Origin: JAIBJN01 sp963842305
Lineage (GTDB): Bacteria > Actinomycetota > Thermoleophilia > Gaiellales > Gaiellaceae
Reading direction: 5' to 3'
DNA length: 64,000 nucleotides
NCBI GenBank assembly: GCA_963842305.1
Contig: CAWJFW010000003.1
Location: forward strand, 510,567 to 574,566
The translations under genes were made by a program, and so were the position numbers. Below the pieces are notes generated by a model. The model was not told where the DNA came from, ran no database searches, and saw nothing but the letters and a program-made list of their open reading frames with translations. Below, in pieces: positions 32,569 through 41,171 of the stretch. Each line of letters starts with the position of its first letter. Positions within the stretch are counted from its first letter, which is position 1.

Positions 32569-33235
32569 GTCCGAGATCGAGGCACTTCCCGCCGAGGAGG
32601 TGCTGCGCTGGGCGGCCGACCAGTTCGGCGATCGGCTGTGCCTCTCGTGCTCCTGGCAGAAGCAGTCGTCCGTGCTCGTGCACATGGCCTCCGAGCTCGG
32701 GCTCGACATCGACGTCGTCGAGCTCGACACGCACCTCTTCTTCAAGGAGTCCTATGAGACCCGTGAGCGGCTCGTCGAGCGGTACGGCCTCAACCTCATC
32801 GTCCCCGAGGTGCTCACGATCGCCGAGCAGCACCGTCGTGAGGGGCCGAACCTCTGGGAGACGAACCCCGACCGCTGCTGCCACATCCGCAAGGTCGAGC
32901 CGCTGATCCGCCTCCTGGAGCCGTACGATGCCTGGGTCTCCGGCATTCGCCGCGAACAGTCGCCCTCACGTGCGGGCGCCCGGAAGGCGGAACGCTCCGA
33001 GCGCTACGACGTGTGGAAGGTACAGCCCCTGGCGGATTGGAGCGAGAAGGACGTCTGGCAGTACATCGTTCGAAACGAGATCCCGTACAACCCGCTCCAC
33101 GACGTCGGCTACCGTTCGATCGGCTGCATCCCGTGCACGCGACCGACACGGCCTGACGAGGAGGAGCGGGCCGGGCGCTGGGCAGGCTCCGACAAGCTGG
33201 AGTGCGGGATTCACGTGGAGAACAAGGACACCTAG
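32540..33235 (+). CDS. cysH: adenylylsulfate / phosphoadenylylsulfate reductase
   Basis: 231 residues. Thioredoxin-dependent reduction of APS (or PAPS) to sulfite. The PP-loop-like SCSWQKQSSVL near residue 35 binds the nucleotide, and the four cysteines of the [4Fe-4S] cluster found in APS reductases are present as RCCHIRK (near 113) and GCIPCTR (near 197). The catalytic ECGIH tail is at 223-227. The cluster cysteines favour APS as substrate. GTG 32540. It ends 12 nt before cysC. Confidence 0.9.
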   Translation: MISPRLSQTESEIEALPAEEVLRWAADQFGDRLCLSCSWQKQSSVLVHMASELGLDIDVVELDTHLFFKESYETRERLVERYGLNLIVPEVLTIAEQHRREGPNLWETNPDRCCHIRKVEPLIRLLEPYDAWVSGIRREQSPSRAGARKAERSERYDVWKVQPLADWSEKDVWQYIVRNEIPYNPLHDVGYRSIGCIPCTRPTRPDEEERAGRWAGSDKLECGIHVENKDT

Positions 33236-33247
33236 GAGGAAGACCGA

Positions 33248-33847
33248 TTGACCGAGCACATCTACGCGCATGACCACCCGGAGTCCGACCGCGCGCGCGG
33301 CGGCGGGTTCACACTCTGGTTCACGGGGCTCTCGGGCTCCGGGAAGACCACGATCGCGCACCTCGTCGGGCCCGCGCTGGACGAGCGCGGCCACGTCGTC
33401 GAGTACCTCGACGGCGACACCATCAGGACCCACCTCTCGAAGGGCCTCGGCTTCTCGAAGGAAGACCGCGACACGAACATCGAGCGCATTGGGTGGGTCG
33501 CCTCGCGCATCACCCGGCACGGCGGCACGGCCATCACCGCCGCCATCTCGCCGTACGTCGAGACGCGTCAGAAGGCGCGGGAAATGGTGGAGCCGTTCGG
33601 GCCCTTCGTCGAGGTGTTCGTCAAGGCTTCGGTCGACGAGTGCGCGCGACGTGACGTCAACGGGCTCTACGCGAAGGCGTTCGCCGGCGAGATCAAGGGC
33701 TTTACCGGCGTCGACGACCCATACGAGGAACCGGAAAGCCCGGAGATCGTCGTCGATACGGAGGCGCAGACGCCCGACGAGAGCGCGCAGATCGTCGTTC
33801 AGCGGCTCGAGGAGCTCGGGCTGGTCGGTGACGAGGTGCGGGCGTGA
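33248..33847 (+). CDS. cysC: adenylylsulfate kinase
   Basis: 199 residues. Phosphorylates APS to PAPS, the donor for sulfotransferases. Walker A GLSGSGKTT at about 27-35, DGDTIRTHLSKGLGFSKEDRDTNIERIGWVA (the APS-binding region), FVKASVDECARRDVNGLYAKAFAGEIKGFTGVDDPYE near 120-160. The start is TTG 33248 behind AGGAGGAAG, a good ribosome-binding site. The ATP sulfurylase gene overlaps its end by 4 nt. Having both cysC and an APS-type cysH means APS is split between PAPS and sulfite here. Confidence 0.94.
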   Translation: MTEHIYAHDHPESDRARGGGFTLWFTGLSGSGKTTIAHLVGPALDERGHVVEYLDGDTIRTHLSKGLGFSKEDRDTNIERIGWVASRITRHGGTAITAAISPYVETRQKAREMVEPFGPFVEVFVKASVDECARRDVNGLYAKAFAGEIKGFTGVDDPYEEPESPEIVVDTEAQTPDESAQIVVQRLEELGLVGDEVRA

Positions 33848-34980
33848 GCGCGGTCACGACCGATCACCTCATCCGGCCCCACGGCGGCGTGCTCGTCGAG
33901 CGGTCGGGCGCGCGTCCGGACGACGTCGACTCGCTCGAGGCGGTCACGCTCACCTCGCGCGAGCTGGCCGACCTCGACATGCTCGCCTCCGGTGCGCTCT
34001 CGCCCCTCACGGGCTTCATGGGGAAGGAGGACTACGAGGGCGTCGTCGACTCGATGCACCTCGCCAACGGCCTCCGCTGGGCGTTGCCCGTCTGCCTCTC
34101 GGTCGCCGAGGCGCCGACGGGCGACAGGGTGGCGCTCGCCGACGAGAACGGCCGACGGCTCGCCGTGCTCGACGTCGAGGAGGTCTACGCCTACGACATG
34201 GAACGTGAAGCCGAGCAGTGTTTCCGAACGACGGACGGCGAGCACCCGGGCGTGGCGCAGCTCTACGCGCAGAAGAGCTCGTATCTCGGGGGCCCGGTGA
34301 CCGTCTTCGACCGTCTGGAGCCGAGCTTTCCCGAGCTGCACCGCGACCCGGCCGAGACCCGCGCCCTCTTCGCAGCGCGTGGTTGGAGGCGCGTCGTCGG
34401 CTTCCAGACGCGCAATCCGATCCACCGCGCCCACGAGTACCTGACCAAGTGCGCCCTCGAGACCGTGGACGGCCTCCTCATCCACCCGCTCGTGGGCGCG
34501 ACGAAGTCCGACGACGTTCCCGTCGACGTCCGAGTCAAGGCCTACGACGCGCTCGTCGACGGCTATTACCCCGCCGAGCGGGTGGTCGTCTCCGCCTTCC
34601 CGGCGGCGATGCGCTACGCGGGTCCCCGCGAGGCGATCTGGCATGCGATCTGCCGGAAGAACTACGGGTGCTCGCACTTCATCGTCGGCCGAGACCACGC
34701 CGGAGTCGGCAGCTACTACGGCACGTATGACGCCCAGCTCATCTTCGACGAGTTCGAGCCGCACGAGCTCGACATCGAGCCGATGTTCTTCGAGCACTCG
34801 TTCTGGTGCAAGGTCTGCGGCCAGATGGCGACGCCGAAGACCTGCCCGCACGGAGGCGACGACCACGTGTTCCTCTCGGGCACCAAGGTGCGCGAGCTGC
34901 TTGCCGCGGGCGAGCTCCCGCCGCAGGAGTTCACCCGTCCCGAGGTCGCCGCGATCCTGATCGAGGCCTACCGCGGGTAA
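33844..34980 (+). CDS. sat: sulfate adenylyltransferase (ATP sulfurylase, Sat type)
   Basis: 378 residues. Makes APS from ATP and sulfate. The catalytic QTRNPIHRAHEY lies at about 188, GRDHAG near 282, and HPLVGATKSDDVP between them. A zinc-binding set CKVCGQMATPKTC (322-334) near the C-terminus matches the archaeal and dissimilatory-type monomeric Sat rather than the CysDN enzyme. GTG 33844 overlaps cysC. The sulfotransferase gene that follows is in another frame and overlaps its last codons. Confidence 0.94.
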   Translation: MSAVTTDHLIRPHGGVLVERSGARPDDVDSLEAVTLTSRELADLDMLASGALSPLTGFMGKEDYEGVVDSMHLANGLRWALPVCLSVAEAPTGDRVALADENGRRLAVLDVEEVYAYDMEREAEQCFRTTDGEHPGVAQLYAQKSSYLGGPVTVFDRLEPSFPELHRDPAETRALFAARGWRRVVGFQTRNPIHRAHEYLTKCALETVDGLLIHPLVGATKSDDVPVDVRVKAYDALVDGYYPAERVVVSAFPAAMRYAGPREAIWHAICRKNYGCSHFIVGRDHAGVGSYYGTYDAQLIFDEFEPHELDIEPMFFEHSFWCKVCGQMATPKTCPHGGDDHVFLSGTKVRELLAAGELPPQEFTRPEVAAILIEAYRG

Positions 34981-35974
34981 CGAGCGTCCGCTCATCATCC
35001 TCGGCTGCCCGCGCTCGGGTACGACGATGCTCCAGCTCATGCTGCACAGCCATCGCCGGATCGCGATCGCGCCCGAGACGCGGATCATGCTGCCGGCCTA
35101 TCGGGAGCGGCTGCGCTTCGGAGACCTCGACCACACAGAGAACCGCCGCGCGCTCGGCGAGTACCTCGTGACCGGCCGTGCCTTCGGCAAGCTCGGCCTC
35201 GACCCGGAGCAGACGGTCGAGAAGGTGGCCGCCGGGCCGGCGACGTTCGGCTCGGCGATCGCCATCGTCCTTCGCTCCTACGCGGAGCGCTTCGACCGGC
35301 CGCGCTGGGGGGAGAAACGGCCCGGGTATTACCGGCACATCGACGTCGTCATGCGGCTCTTCCCCGACGCGCAGATCGTCCACATCGTGCGGGATCCGCG
35401 TGACTGCGTCGCCTCGCTGAAGCGGATGCCGTGGTGGAAGCGGGACAGCCACCACTCCGTGTTCGCCTGGGCACAGTCGATCGACCTCACCGCCGATGCA
35501 GCCAGCATGTGGCCGGTCGTCCAGGTGCAGTACGAGCGGCTCGTCGCCGACCCGGAGGGTGAGCTCCGCGGCCTCTGTTCGGCCATCGGGGAGGAGTACG
35601 ACCCTGCGATGGCCTCGCCGGAGGAGCTCGCACCCACCGTGATCCGGGGGAAGCGCTGGCACCGCAAAGTGCGCAAGAAGGCGCCGACCACGGCGCGGAT
35701 CGGGCGCTGGCGCGGCGAACTCGAACCGTGGGAGCTGGCGCTCATCGAGTGGGTGCTGGGCGCGCGCATGCAGCGGCTCGGCTACGAGCTCGTCGGCGTC
35801 CCTCGCCCGTCGGCGCGGCACCGGTCACGCTATGCCTACGTGTCCACGACCCGAACGCTTCACCACCGGCTGGAGCAGCTCCAGGATCGCCGGAAGCGGC
35901 GCTCCGAGCCCAACCCCGTCGCCGCAGCGCGCATCTCCGCTCGGACGGCGCCAAGGGCGGCCGCCGAGGCTTAG
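34961..35974 (+). CDS. PAPS-dependent sulfotransferase (start codon unclear)
   Basis: Up to 337 residues. The 5'-phosphosulfate-binding loop LIILGCPRSGTTMLQL and the 3'-phosphate motif IVRDPRDCVASLKRM are both present, with a WGEKRPGYYRHID segment typical of sulfotransferase family 1/3 members that act on carbohydrates. The first Met (35027) lies after the first loop, so the gene must start upstream, yet the open frame from 34961 has no ATG, GTG or TTG before the loop. A one-base error near 34980, or an ATC/CTC start, would explain this. It directly follows sat-cysC, whose products feed it PAPS. Confidence 0.75.
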   Translation, partial: SRPTAGNERPLIILGCPRSGTTMLQLMLHSHRRIAIAPETRIMLPAYRERLRFGDLDHTENRRALGEYLVTGRAFGKLGLDPEQTVEKVAAGPATFGSAIAIVLRSYAERFDRPRWGEKRPGYYRHIDVVMRLFPDAQIVHIVRDPRDCVASLKRMPWWKRDSHHSVFAWAQSIDLTADAASMWPVVQVQYERLVADPEGELRGLCSAIGEEYDPAMASPEELAPTVIRGKRWHRKVRKKAPTTARIGRWRGELEPWELALIEWVLGARMQRLGYELVGVPRPSARHRSRYAYVSTTRTLHHRLEQLQDRRKRRSEPNPVAAARISARTAPRAAAEA

Positions 35975-35985
35975 GGGCCCGGGGC

Positions 35986-37908
35986 TTAGAGCCGGACGAG
36001 CTGGCGCAGGATGCGCTCCGCGAGAGCGCCCGGGTCGCTCTCCTTCTGGGGCAGCCAGACGGAGCGCACGTAGTCGATGACGTGGGTGCCGTCGGGCGCC
36101 TCCACCGGCACGACTTCCTCGGGCGGTTCGCCGCCGTCGGCAAGTGCGCGGAACACCTCCCACTCGCGACGCTTGCGTTGCGTCCGGCTCGTCGTGTGGA
36201 AGTCGGTGTCCGACCAGTGGTCGAACTCGTCGGCGTCGAGGTACTTGAGCTCGATGCACGACCAGTCGGGAAGAACGATTCGCTGCACCTCTCGCGGCAG
36301 TACCGGCTGCTCCCATTCCATGGCCTTCACGAAGCTATAGCCCGGTCGGTTCGGCCATCCCCAGGCCTCGCAGTTGGCTAGTCCGAGATCGAGGAACGCC
36401 CTCCGGTCGTCGGCGACGTAGAGCGGAAAGCGCGGGATCTTGATCACGGCGTCTGCGGCCTCGAGCTGCCAGGCGAGGTCCCGCAAGGTGTTGATCGCCG
36501 TGTCGGTGAGGACCATGTCGGCGTCCCACTTGAGCGCGTAGCGCGTCCGCACGTGCGAGAAGGACCAGTTGTAGAAGTAGACGAGACTGTGCAGGGATGC
36601 CGCCGGCGTCCCGAGGTGCTCCTCGCCGCAGCGCGCTACGGAGAAGGGATACGAGAGCACCTCGAACCGGCCCGACGCTCTTTCCTCCTCGGCCGCCGCT
36701 CGGGCGACCTCGATGGTCCGGTCGGTGGAGCCGTTGTCGATCAGCACGACGCGATGCGCGGCGCGGAGGAGCGGGGGCAGCACCCAAGGAAGGGCCCGCT
36801 CTTCATTCTTCGCCCGGACGACCGCCGTGAACCCCGGCACGATCCTCTCCTCGGCCCACGCCCAGCGGACGTTGAAGTCCGCCTGACCCTCGATGTTCGT
36901 CAGGACGGGCGACCTCGAGTGGCCCGTGCGCCGGACTGCGCCGGCCTCGAGCCAGCCCTCGACCGTGTGCACGCGGCGCGCCATCTTGTGCAGTTGGCCG
37001 ATACGAAGGTGCCGGTCGATCGTCTCCTGCACGAGCGGGACGAGCGGTGCCGCCTGGTCGCGCCAGTCCGCCAGCGCCCTGTCCTCCGCAGCGGGCTCGA
37101 CGGGCTGGTAGCCGTACGCGTCGAAGTCGGCTGCGTAGTGGCGGTTCAGCCCCTCGGCAGTCGCGGCGTCGAACACACCTGGCGGAATCCGCAGGGGCGT
37201 GCGGTTCTCGTGCCTCGTCTCCGCGGGCCAGAGCTCGTCGGGAACGTGGGCCCTCAAAAGCGACAGCGTGTCGTCGAGCGACTCGAGACGGCCGACGTGG
37301 TCGAGCAGCAGCCGGTCGGCGAGATCGTGCTGGACGCACCAGTGGACGTCCACCGCCTCCCCGGCTGCGACAGCTGCCACGAAGCGGCGGAAGTCCTCGA
37401 CCGCGTCCATGGGGTCGCGCGGGATCCGCGGGAACCAGGGCTGCTCGCCGAAATCCGAGAGAAACCGAGGCTCGCGCAAGAGGAGCTTCGACTGCCACGC
37501 GGACCAGAGGCGCGGCGCCGGGTCTCGGACGACCGAGAAGCGCAGCCACCCTTCCTCGGTGAGCACCCGCTCGCGCTCCTCGCCCTCGTAGTCGGCCAGG
37601 CGCCGGCCTGGCCCCCAGAGGCTCATGTCGTGGACCGTCAGCGCGGGCGATACGCCGGGAAGGGTCGAGTGCTCGAACCTCTCCGCTGGAATCCCCGCCA
37701 GCTCGGCGAGGAGCCAGAGTACGGTCGTCCAACCGGCCTTGGGAATCGGCAGGTAGAGGATGCGGAGCTCCGGCAGGACCACTGTCCGCAGCTCCACGTG
37801 CTGGGCGAACCGAAAGTCCGAAGTGTCCGAGTCGACTTGCCCGGGACCGTCCTCTTCGAGGGTTGCGGCCGGAGCCTCAGGCTCCGCCGTCTCGACGCGT
37901 TCGGTCAC
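35986..37908 (-). CDS. sulfotransferase-GT2 glycosyltransferase fusion
   Basis: 640 residues from GTG 37908. Residues about 45-300 are a Sulfotransfer_2-like domain: LYLPIPKAGWTTVLWLL (PAPS loop), FSVVRDPAPRLWSAW (3'-phosphate loop) and CVQHDLADRLLLDHVGRLE. After a helical linker, residues about 355-600 are a GT2 domain (VVRAKNEERALPWVLPPLL, LIDNGSTDRTIEVA, WDADMVL). Both halves are intact and in frame. It may add a sugar and sulfate it, or couple two steps of one glycan. The longer in-frame extension to 38022 overlaps the divergent gene and looks non-coding. Convergent with the preceding sulfotransferase gene (11 nt apart). Confidence 0.8.
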   Translation of the reverse strand: MTERVETAEPEAPAATLEEDGPGQVDSDTSDFRFAQHVELRTVVLPELRILYLPIPKAGWTTVLWLLAELAGIPAERFEHSTLPGVSPALTVHDMSLWGPGRRLADYEGEERERVLTEEGWLRFSVVRDPAPRLWSAWQSKLLLREPRFLSDFGEQPWFPRIPRDPMDAVEDFRRFVAAVAAGEAVDVHWCVQHDLADRLLLDHVGRLESLDDTLSLLRAHVPDELWPAETRHENRTPLRIPPGVFDAATAEGLNRHYAADFDAYGYQPVEPAAEDRALADWRDQAAPLVPLVQETIDRHLRIGQLHKMARRVHTVEGWLEAGAVRRTGHSRSPVLTNIEGQADFNVRWAWAEERIVPGFTAVVRAKNEERALPWVLPPLLRAAHRVVLIDNGSTDRTIEVARAAAEEERASGRFEVLSYPFSVARCGEEHLGTPAASLHSLVYFYNWSFSHVRTRYALKWDADMVLTDTAINTLRDLAWQLEAADAVIKIPRFPLYVADDRRAFLDLGLANCEAWGWPNRPGYSFVKAMEWEQPVLPREVQRIVLPDWSCIELKYLDADEFDHWSDTDFHTTSRTQRKRREWEVFRALADGGEPPEEVVPVEAPDGTHVIDYVRSVWLPQKESDPGALAERILRQLVRL

Positions 37909-37981
37909 GCGGATGTCGCGATCGCGGGCACGGAGACCAGTGTATGCAACGCTTCCGACCGGACCGCGCCGGTGCGCCGGG

Positions 37982-37987
37982 TAAGCT
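37982..37987 (+). promoter_or_regulatory. -10 element (TAAGCT), probably leaderless
   Basis: TAAGCT fits TANNNT and ends 7 nt before the ATG at 37995. No Shine-Dalgarno precedes this ATG. It lies in the 86-bp divergent region between the fusion gene and the next sulfotransferase. Confidence 0.3.
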
Positions 37988-37994
37988 GCCTGCG

Positions 37995-39062
37995 ATGAAC
38001 GCCCCGGTGGGACAGCAGGCACAATCGAAGGCTCCGCCGGCCGTCGAGACCCCCTCGAAGGCCCGCACGCTCATGCTCGTTGTCGGCTCCGGTCGCAGTG
38101 GGACGAGCCTCTTCACCGGGATCATGCAGCGCCTCGGTTTCCATGTCCCGCAGCCGGAGGTGACGGCCGACAGCACGAATCCGCGCGGCTTCGCCGAGCC
38201 GAAATGGGCCGTCGACTTCCACACGGCGCTCCTCGGCCGGGCCGGCGTGCAGGTCGCCGACGGGCGACCGTCCGCCTGGGCGCAGACCGCCCGCGTCGCC
38301 ATGGACGACGACGTTCGCCGGAAGCTCCGCGAGTGGCTCGGAGCCGAGTTTGCGAAGTCGGACAACGTGGTCATCAAGGACCCGCGCCTCTCGTGGTTTC
38401 TGCCCCTCTGGCGCCAGTGCGGCCAGGACGTGGGCGCCATGGCGAAGTTCGTGACCGTCATGCGGCACCCCGCGGCCGTGATCGAAAGCAAGCAGCGGTC
38501 GTACGGCAACTGGCAAGGCGACGTCGAGCGTACGGCCGGCTGGATCAACCAGGTTCTCTTCACCGAGCGCGCGACCCGCGAGGGCCCGCGGGCGTTTATC
38601 AGGTACCAGGACATGCTCGACGACTGGACCGGCGTCACCGCCCACGTCGGCGACGCGCTCGACCTCGCAGTGATCCGCGACGCGCCGGCGGCGTCCATCG
38701 TGCAGATCCATGAGTTCGTCGACCGGTCGCTCAGCCGCTCGCGCTCGAACTGGGAGGAGTTCGAGATCCCCGCTGGCCTGCGCGCCCTCGCTGACGAGGT
38801 CTGGACGCTCGTCTCCGGCCTCGCCGACGTGGACGCCGACTTCGAGAGCGCCGTCGAGCCGCTCGAGGCGGCGCGGCTTGCGTACATCCAGCTCTACGAG
38901 GACGCCGAGGCGATCGCCCAGTCCTCGATCACGGCGGCCGGGCGCGTTCCCACTACCCGCGGCCCCGCCGTCAAGGCGCTGCGCAAGGTGCCTACGCGCT
39001 ACAAGCGCAGGATCCCGCGCAGCTGGCGCGTCACGGTCTCGCGCGCCCTCAGCCGCAATTAG
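37995..39062 (+). CDS. sulfotransferase-family protein
   Basis: 355 residues. LMLVVGSGRSGTSLFTGIMQ at about 26-45 is the 5'-phosphosulfate loop and TVMRHPAAVIESKQ near 155 the 3'-phosphate loop. IKDPRLSWFLPLWRQCG between them matches Sulfotransfer_3-like bacterial proteins. The basic C-terminal tail (RYKRRIPRSWRVTVSRALSRN region) may hold it to the membrane. Likely substrate: a surface glycan or lipid-linked oligosaccharide. It is transcribed away from the fusion gene and convergently with the GT-C membrane protein gene. Confidence 0.78.
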   Translation: MNAPVGQQAQSKAPPAVETPSKARTLMLVVGSGRSGTSLFTGIMQRLGFHVPQPEVTADSTNPRGFAEPKWAVDFHTALLGRAGVQVADGRPSAWAQTARVAMDDDVRRKLREWLGAEFAKSDNVVIKDPRLSWFLPLWRQCGQDVGAMAKFVTVMRHPAAVIESKQRSYGNWQGDVERTAGWINQVLFTERATREGPRAFIRYQDMLDDWTGVTAHVGDALDLAVIRDAPAASIVQIHEFVDRSLSRSRSNWEEFEIPAGLRALADEVWTLVSGLADVDADFESAVEPLEAARLAYIQLYEDAEAIAQSSITAAGRVPTTRGPAVKALRKVPTRYKRRIPRSWRVTVSRALSRN

Positions 39063-39098
39063 CGGCGGACGACCGCCCGCGCCGGCCCGGTGCGCGCC

Positions 39099-41171
39099 TC
39101 AGGCGGGCGCCCGCACGCAGGTCAGCTCGCCGGCCCTGAAGGGCTCGGAGAACCCGGCGGCCCCCAACGTCTCGAGCGCCTGGGGCATCCGGTCGGCGGC
39201 GCAGGCGATGTCGACACCGACGGCGTCGAGCGCCCGGGCGACCTCGGCGTCGCTGCTCGGGCGCTTGTCGCTTCCGACGACGTTCCGCACCAGCTCGGGC
39301 TCGAGGATCGACTGGAGCAGCAGCCGCTCCTCCACGTGAGCGTCGGGCTCGTCGTCCAGAGCCAGCGTGTAGAAGACTCGCGGCGAGACGGTCGTGACGT
39401 CGCCCGACATGATCACCACCGACTGGGAGACTTGCTGAGGCGCAAGCACGATGTCCCCCGCCTGCGAGCGGTTGAGGATCCTGTGCGCGGCGGGAACGGA
39501 TCCGGGCGGGCGCTTCCAGGAGGGCTTCGACTTCACGGTCCCGGAGTCCCACACCGGGCTTCCCCACGCGACGAGCACGGCGCAGAGGAGGACGGCCGGG
39601 GCTGCGCGCCAGATCGGAGAGCGGACTCGCGAGGGGACCGCGGTCGCGGCCGCCCCAACGAGTACCGCCACGGGGATCACCCACACGCCCCGCCAAAGCA
39701 CGCGCCCGATACCGGTCAGGTCCCAGACGAGGTGGGGGAGCGGGGGCGTGTAGAGAAGCGTGACGAGCACGACCGTCGAGGCGGCCATCAGGGCGGCACG
39801 CCGGCTCGGAATCAGCAGCGGCCCGACGAGCACGGCAGCGACGGCGATGAAGGCGAAGAGGCCGCTCCCGAGAACGAGCCTCGCGATCTCGTTCGTGACG
39901 ATGTCGGACGCGAAGTCCTCCCCCGCCCTCCGGCTGCCGACGGCGGCGGTCACCACCAGGGAGCCGAGCGGATATGCGCATGTCGCCGCGATCCCGGCTG
40001 CAGCCTGCGCGACGGAGCGCAGCGCGAGCGGCGCGAGACAGCCAACGGCAACGAGGGGTACGAGGAAGGTGCCGGTGCTCGTGAGCCCGACGCCGGCCGC
40101 GCCGGCGGCGGCCAGGAACAGAAGCTGTCGAAGCGTGGGCCGCTTCGCGTAAGTCTCGAGCAGAACGAAGAGGAGTGGAACGAGGACCGCGAGGAAGACG
40201 ACCTTCCCCTGCCAGATGCGACCGACGAAGAGATTGCCGAACGTCCGGTGCTCCTGCGCGGCCATGAGCAGGTAGACCATGGTCGTCGAGAGGGCGAGGC
40301 CTACCATCGAGGCGCGCCAGTTCCGGAGAAGGCGCCAGATCGCGAGGACGCTCAGCGCCGTGGCCAACGGCGTGACGAGGAGGTAGGTCGTGCTGGCCGC
40401 GGAGATCCCGAAGAGCCCTGCTACCGCTCCGATCAGCGCCTCGAACGACGAGATCGGCGGATAGATGATCGCCGGAAACACCTGGTCGGAGAAGAGCGTG
40501 TCGCGCAGCGGAAACTCGTCGTGCTCCGCGATCCAGGTCGACAGGTGGACGTACTGCGTGTCGTCGGCATCCGGCCGCACCAGGAAGAGAGAGAAGACGG
40601 CCAGGCCCACGGCCCATGCGAGCGCCACGAACGCGCCGGGGGCCTTGCGCGACTTCCCGCCCTGAACCGAGAACCGAAGCCGTCCCGTCGTCTTCAGGTA
40701 TGTCAGTACTAGGCCGGCTGCTGCCGCAAGGAAGAGCAGAAACCAGGTGACGGCCCAGCTCGCCCCGGCGAAGGCGTACACGGCGGCGGCCAGCACGGAC
40801 AGGAGCGCGAAGCCGACGAGGAGGAGGGCGAGTCGCCCGAGCGACCAGGACCGGGTCCTCGACGGCTCCGGGATCGGCGGGCCGTCGCCGCCGACGCGAA
40901 ACGCGAACCACGCCGAGGCGAGGAGCGCGACCGCCCAGGCGGCGAGCGCGCCGATCGTCCCGATCCCGATCACGAGACAGAGGTGGTAGACGAGCGTCCA
41001 CGCCCCGAAGGCGAGTACAACGAAGTCGAGCAGGCCGTCGCAACCGCGCGCGATTACGGCCGGCAGCCGCTGCAACACCCTCCGCGCACGCAAGGCGTCA
41101 GCATAGAGGGCCGACCCGCGGGCGCCGCCCGTGACGACGCCGTCGACCCACTCGGTATCCTCCTCGCCCAT
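39099..41171 (-). CDS. large polytopic membrane protein, GT-C-like
   Basis: 690 residues from the ATG at 41171. About fourteen hydrophobic segments and a C-terminal soluble domain (from about 540) ending TLGAAGFSEPFRAGELTC. The first large external loop holds RPDADDTQYVHLSTWIAEHDEFPLRDTLF, with the paired acidic residues (DDTQY) seen in GT-C glycosyltransferases such as GT39/GT83. Function inferred: use of a polyprenyl-phosphate sugar. The start is uncertain: 41171 shares the palindrome CATG with the divergent gene, and GTG or TTG codons nearer 41070 are alternatives. Confidence 0.6.
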   Translation of the reverse strand: MGEEDTEWVDGVVTGGARGSALYADALRARRVLQRLPAVIARGCDGLLDFVVLAFGAWTLVYHLCLVIGIGTIGALAAWAVALLASAWFAFRVGGDGPPIPEPSRTRSWSLGRLALLLVGFALLSVLAAAVYAFAGASWAVTWFLLFLAAAAGLVLTYLKTTGRLRFSVQGGKSRKAPGAFVALAWAVGLAVFSLFLVRPDADDTQYVHLSTWIAEHDEFPLRDTLFSDQVFPAIIYPPISSFEALIGAVAGLFGISAASTTYLLVTPLATALSVLAIWRLLRNWRASMVGLALSTTMVYLLMAAQEHRTFGNLFVGRIWQGKVVFLAVLVPLLFVLLETYAKRPTLRQLLFLAAAGAAGVGLTSTGTFLVPLVAVGCLAPLALRSVAQAAAGIAATCAYPLGSLVVTAAVGSRRAGEDFASDIVTNEIARLVLGSGLFAFIAVAAVLVGPLLIPSRRAALMAASTVVLVTLLYTPPLPHLVWDLTGIGRVLWRGVWVIPVAVLVGAAATAVPSRVRSPIWRAAPAVLLCAVLVAWGSPVWDSGTVKSKPSWKRPPGSVPAAHRILNRSQAGDIVLAPQQVSQSVVIMSGDVTTVSPRVFYTLALDDEPDAHVEERLLLQSILEPELVRNVVGSDKRPSSDAEVARALDAVGVDIACAADRMPQALETLGAAGFSEPFRAGELTCVRAPA

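Noticed and set aside
35960..35995. GGCTTAG direct repeat with a GGGGCCC palindrome as a bidirectional terminator
   Set aside because: The two copies are direct rather than inverted, no convincing stem with T-tracts results, and the gap is only 11 nt.
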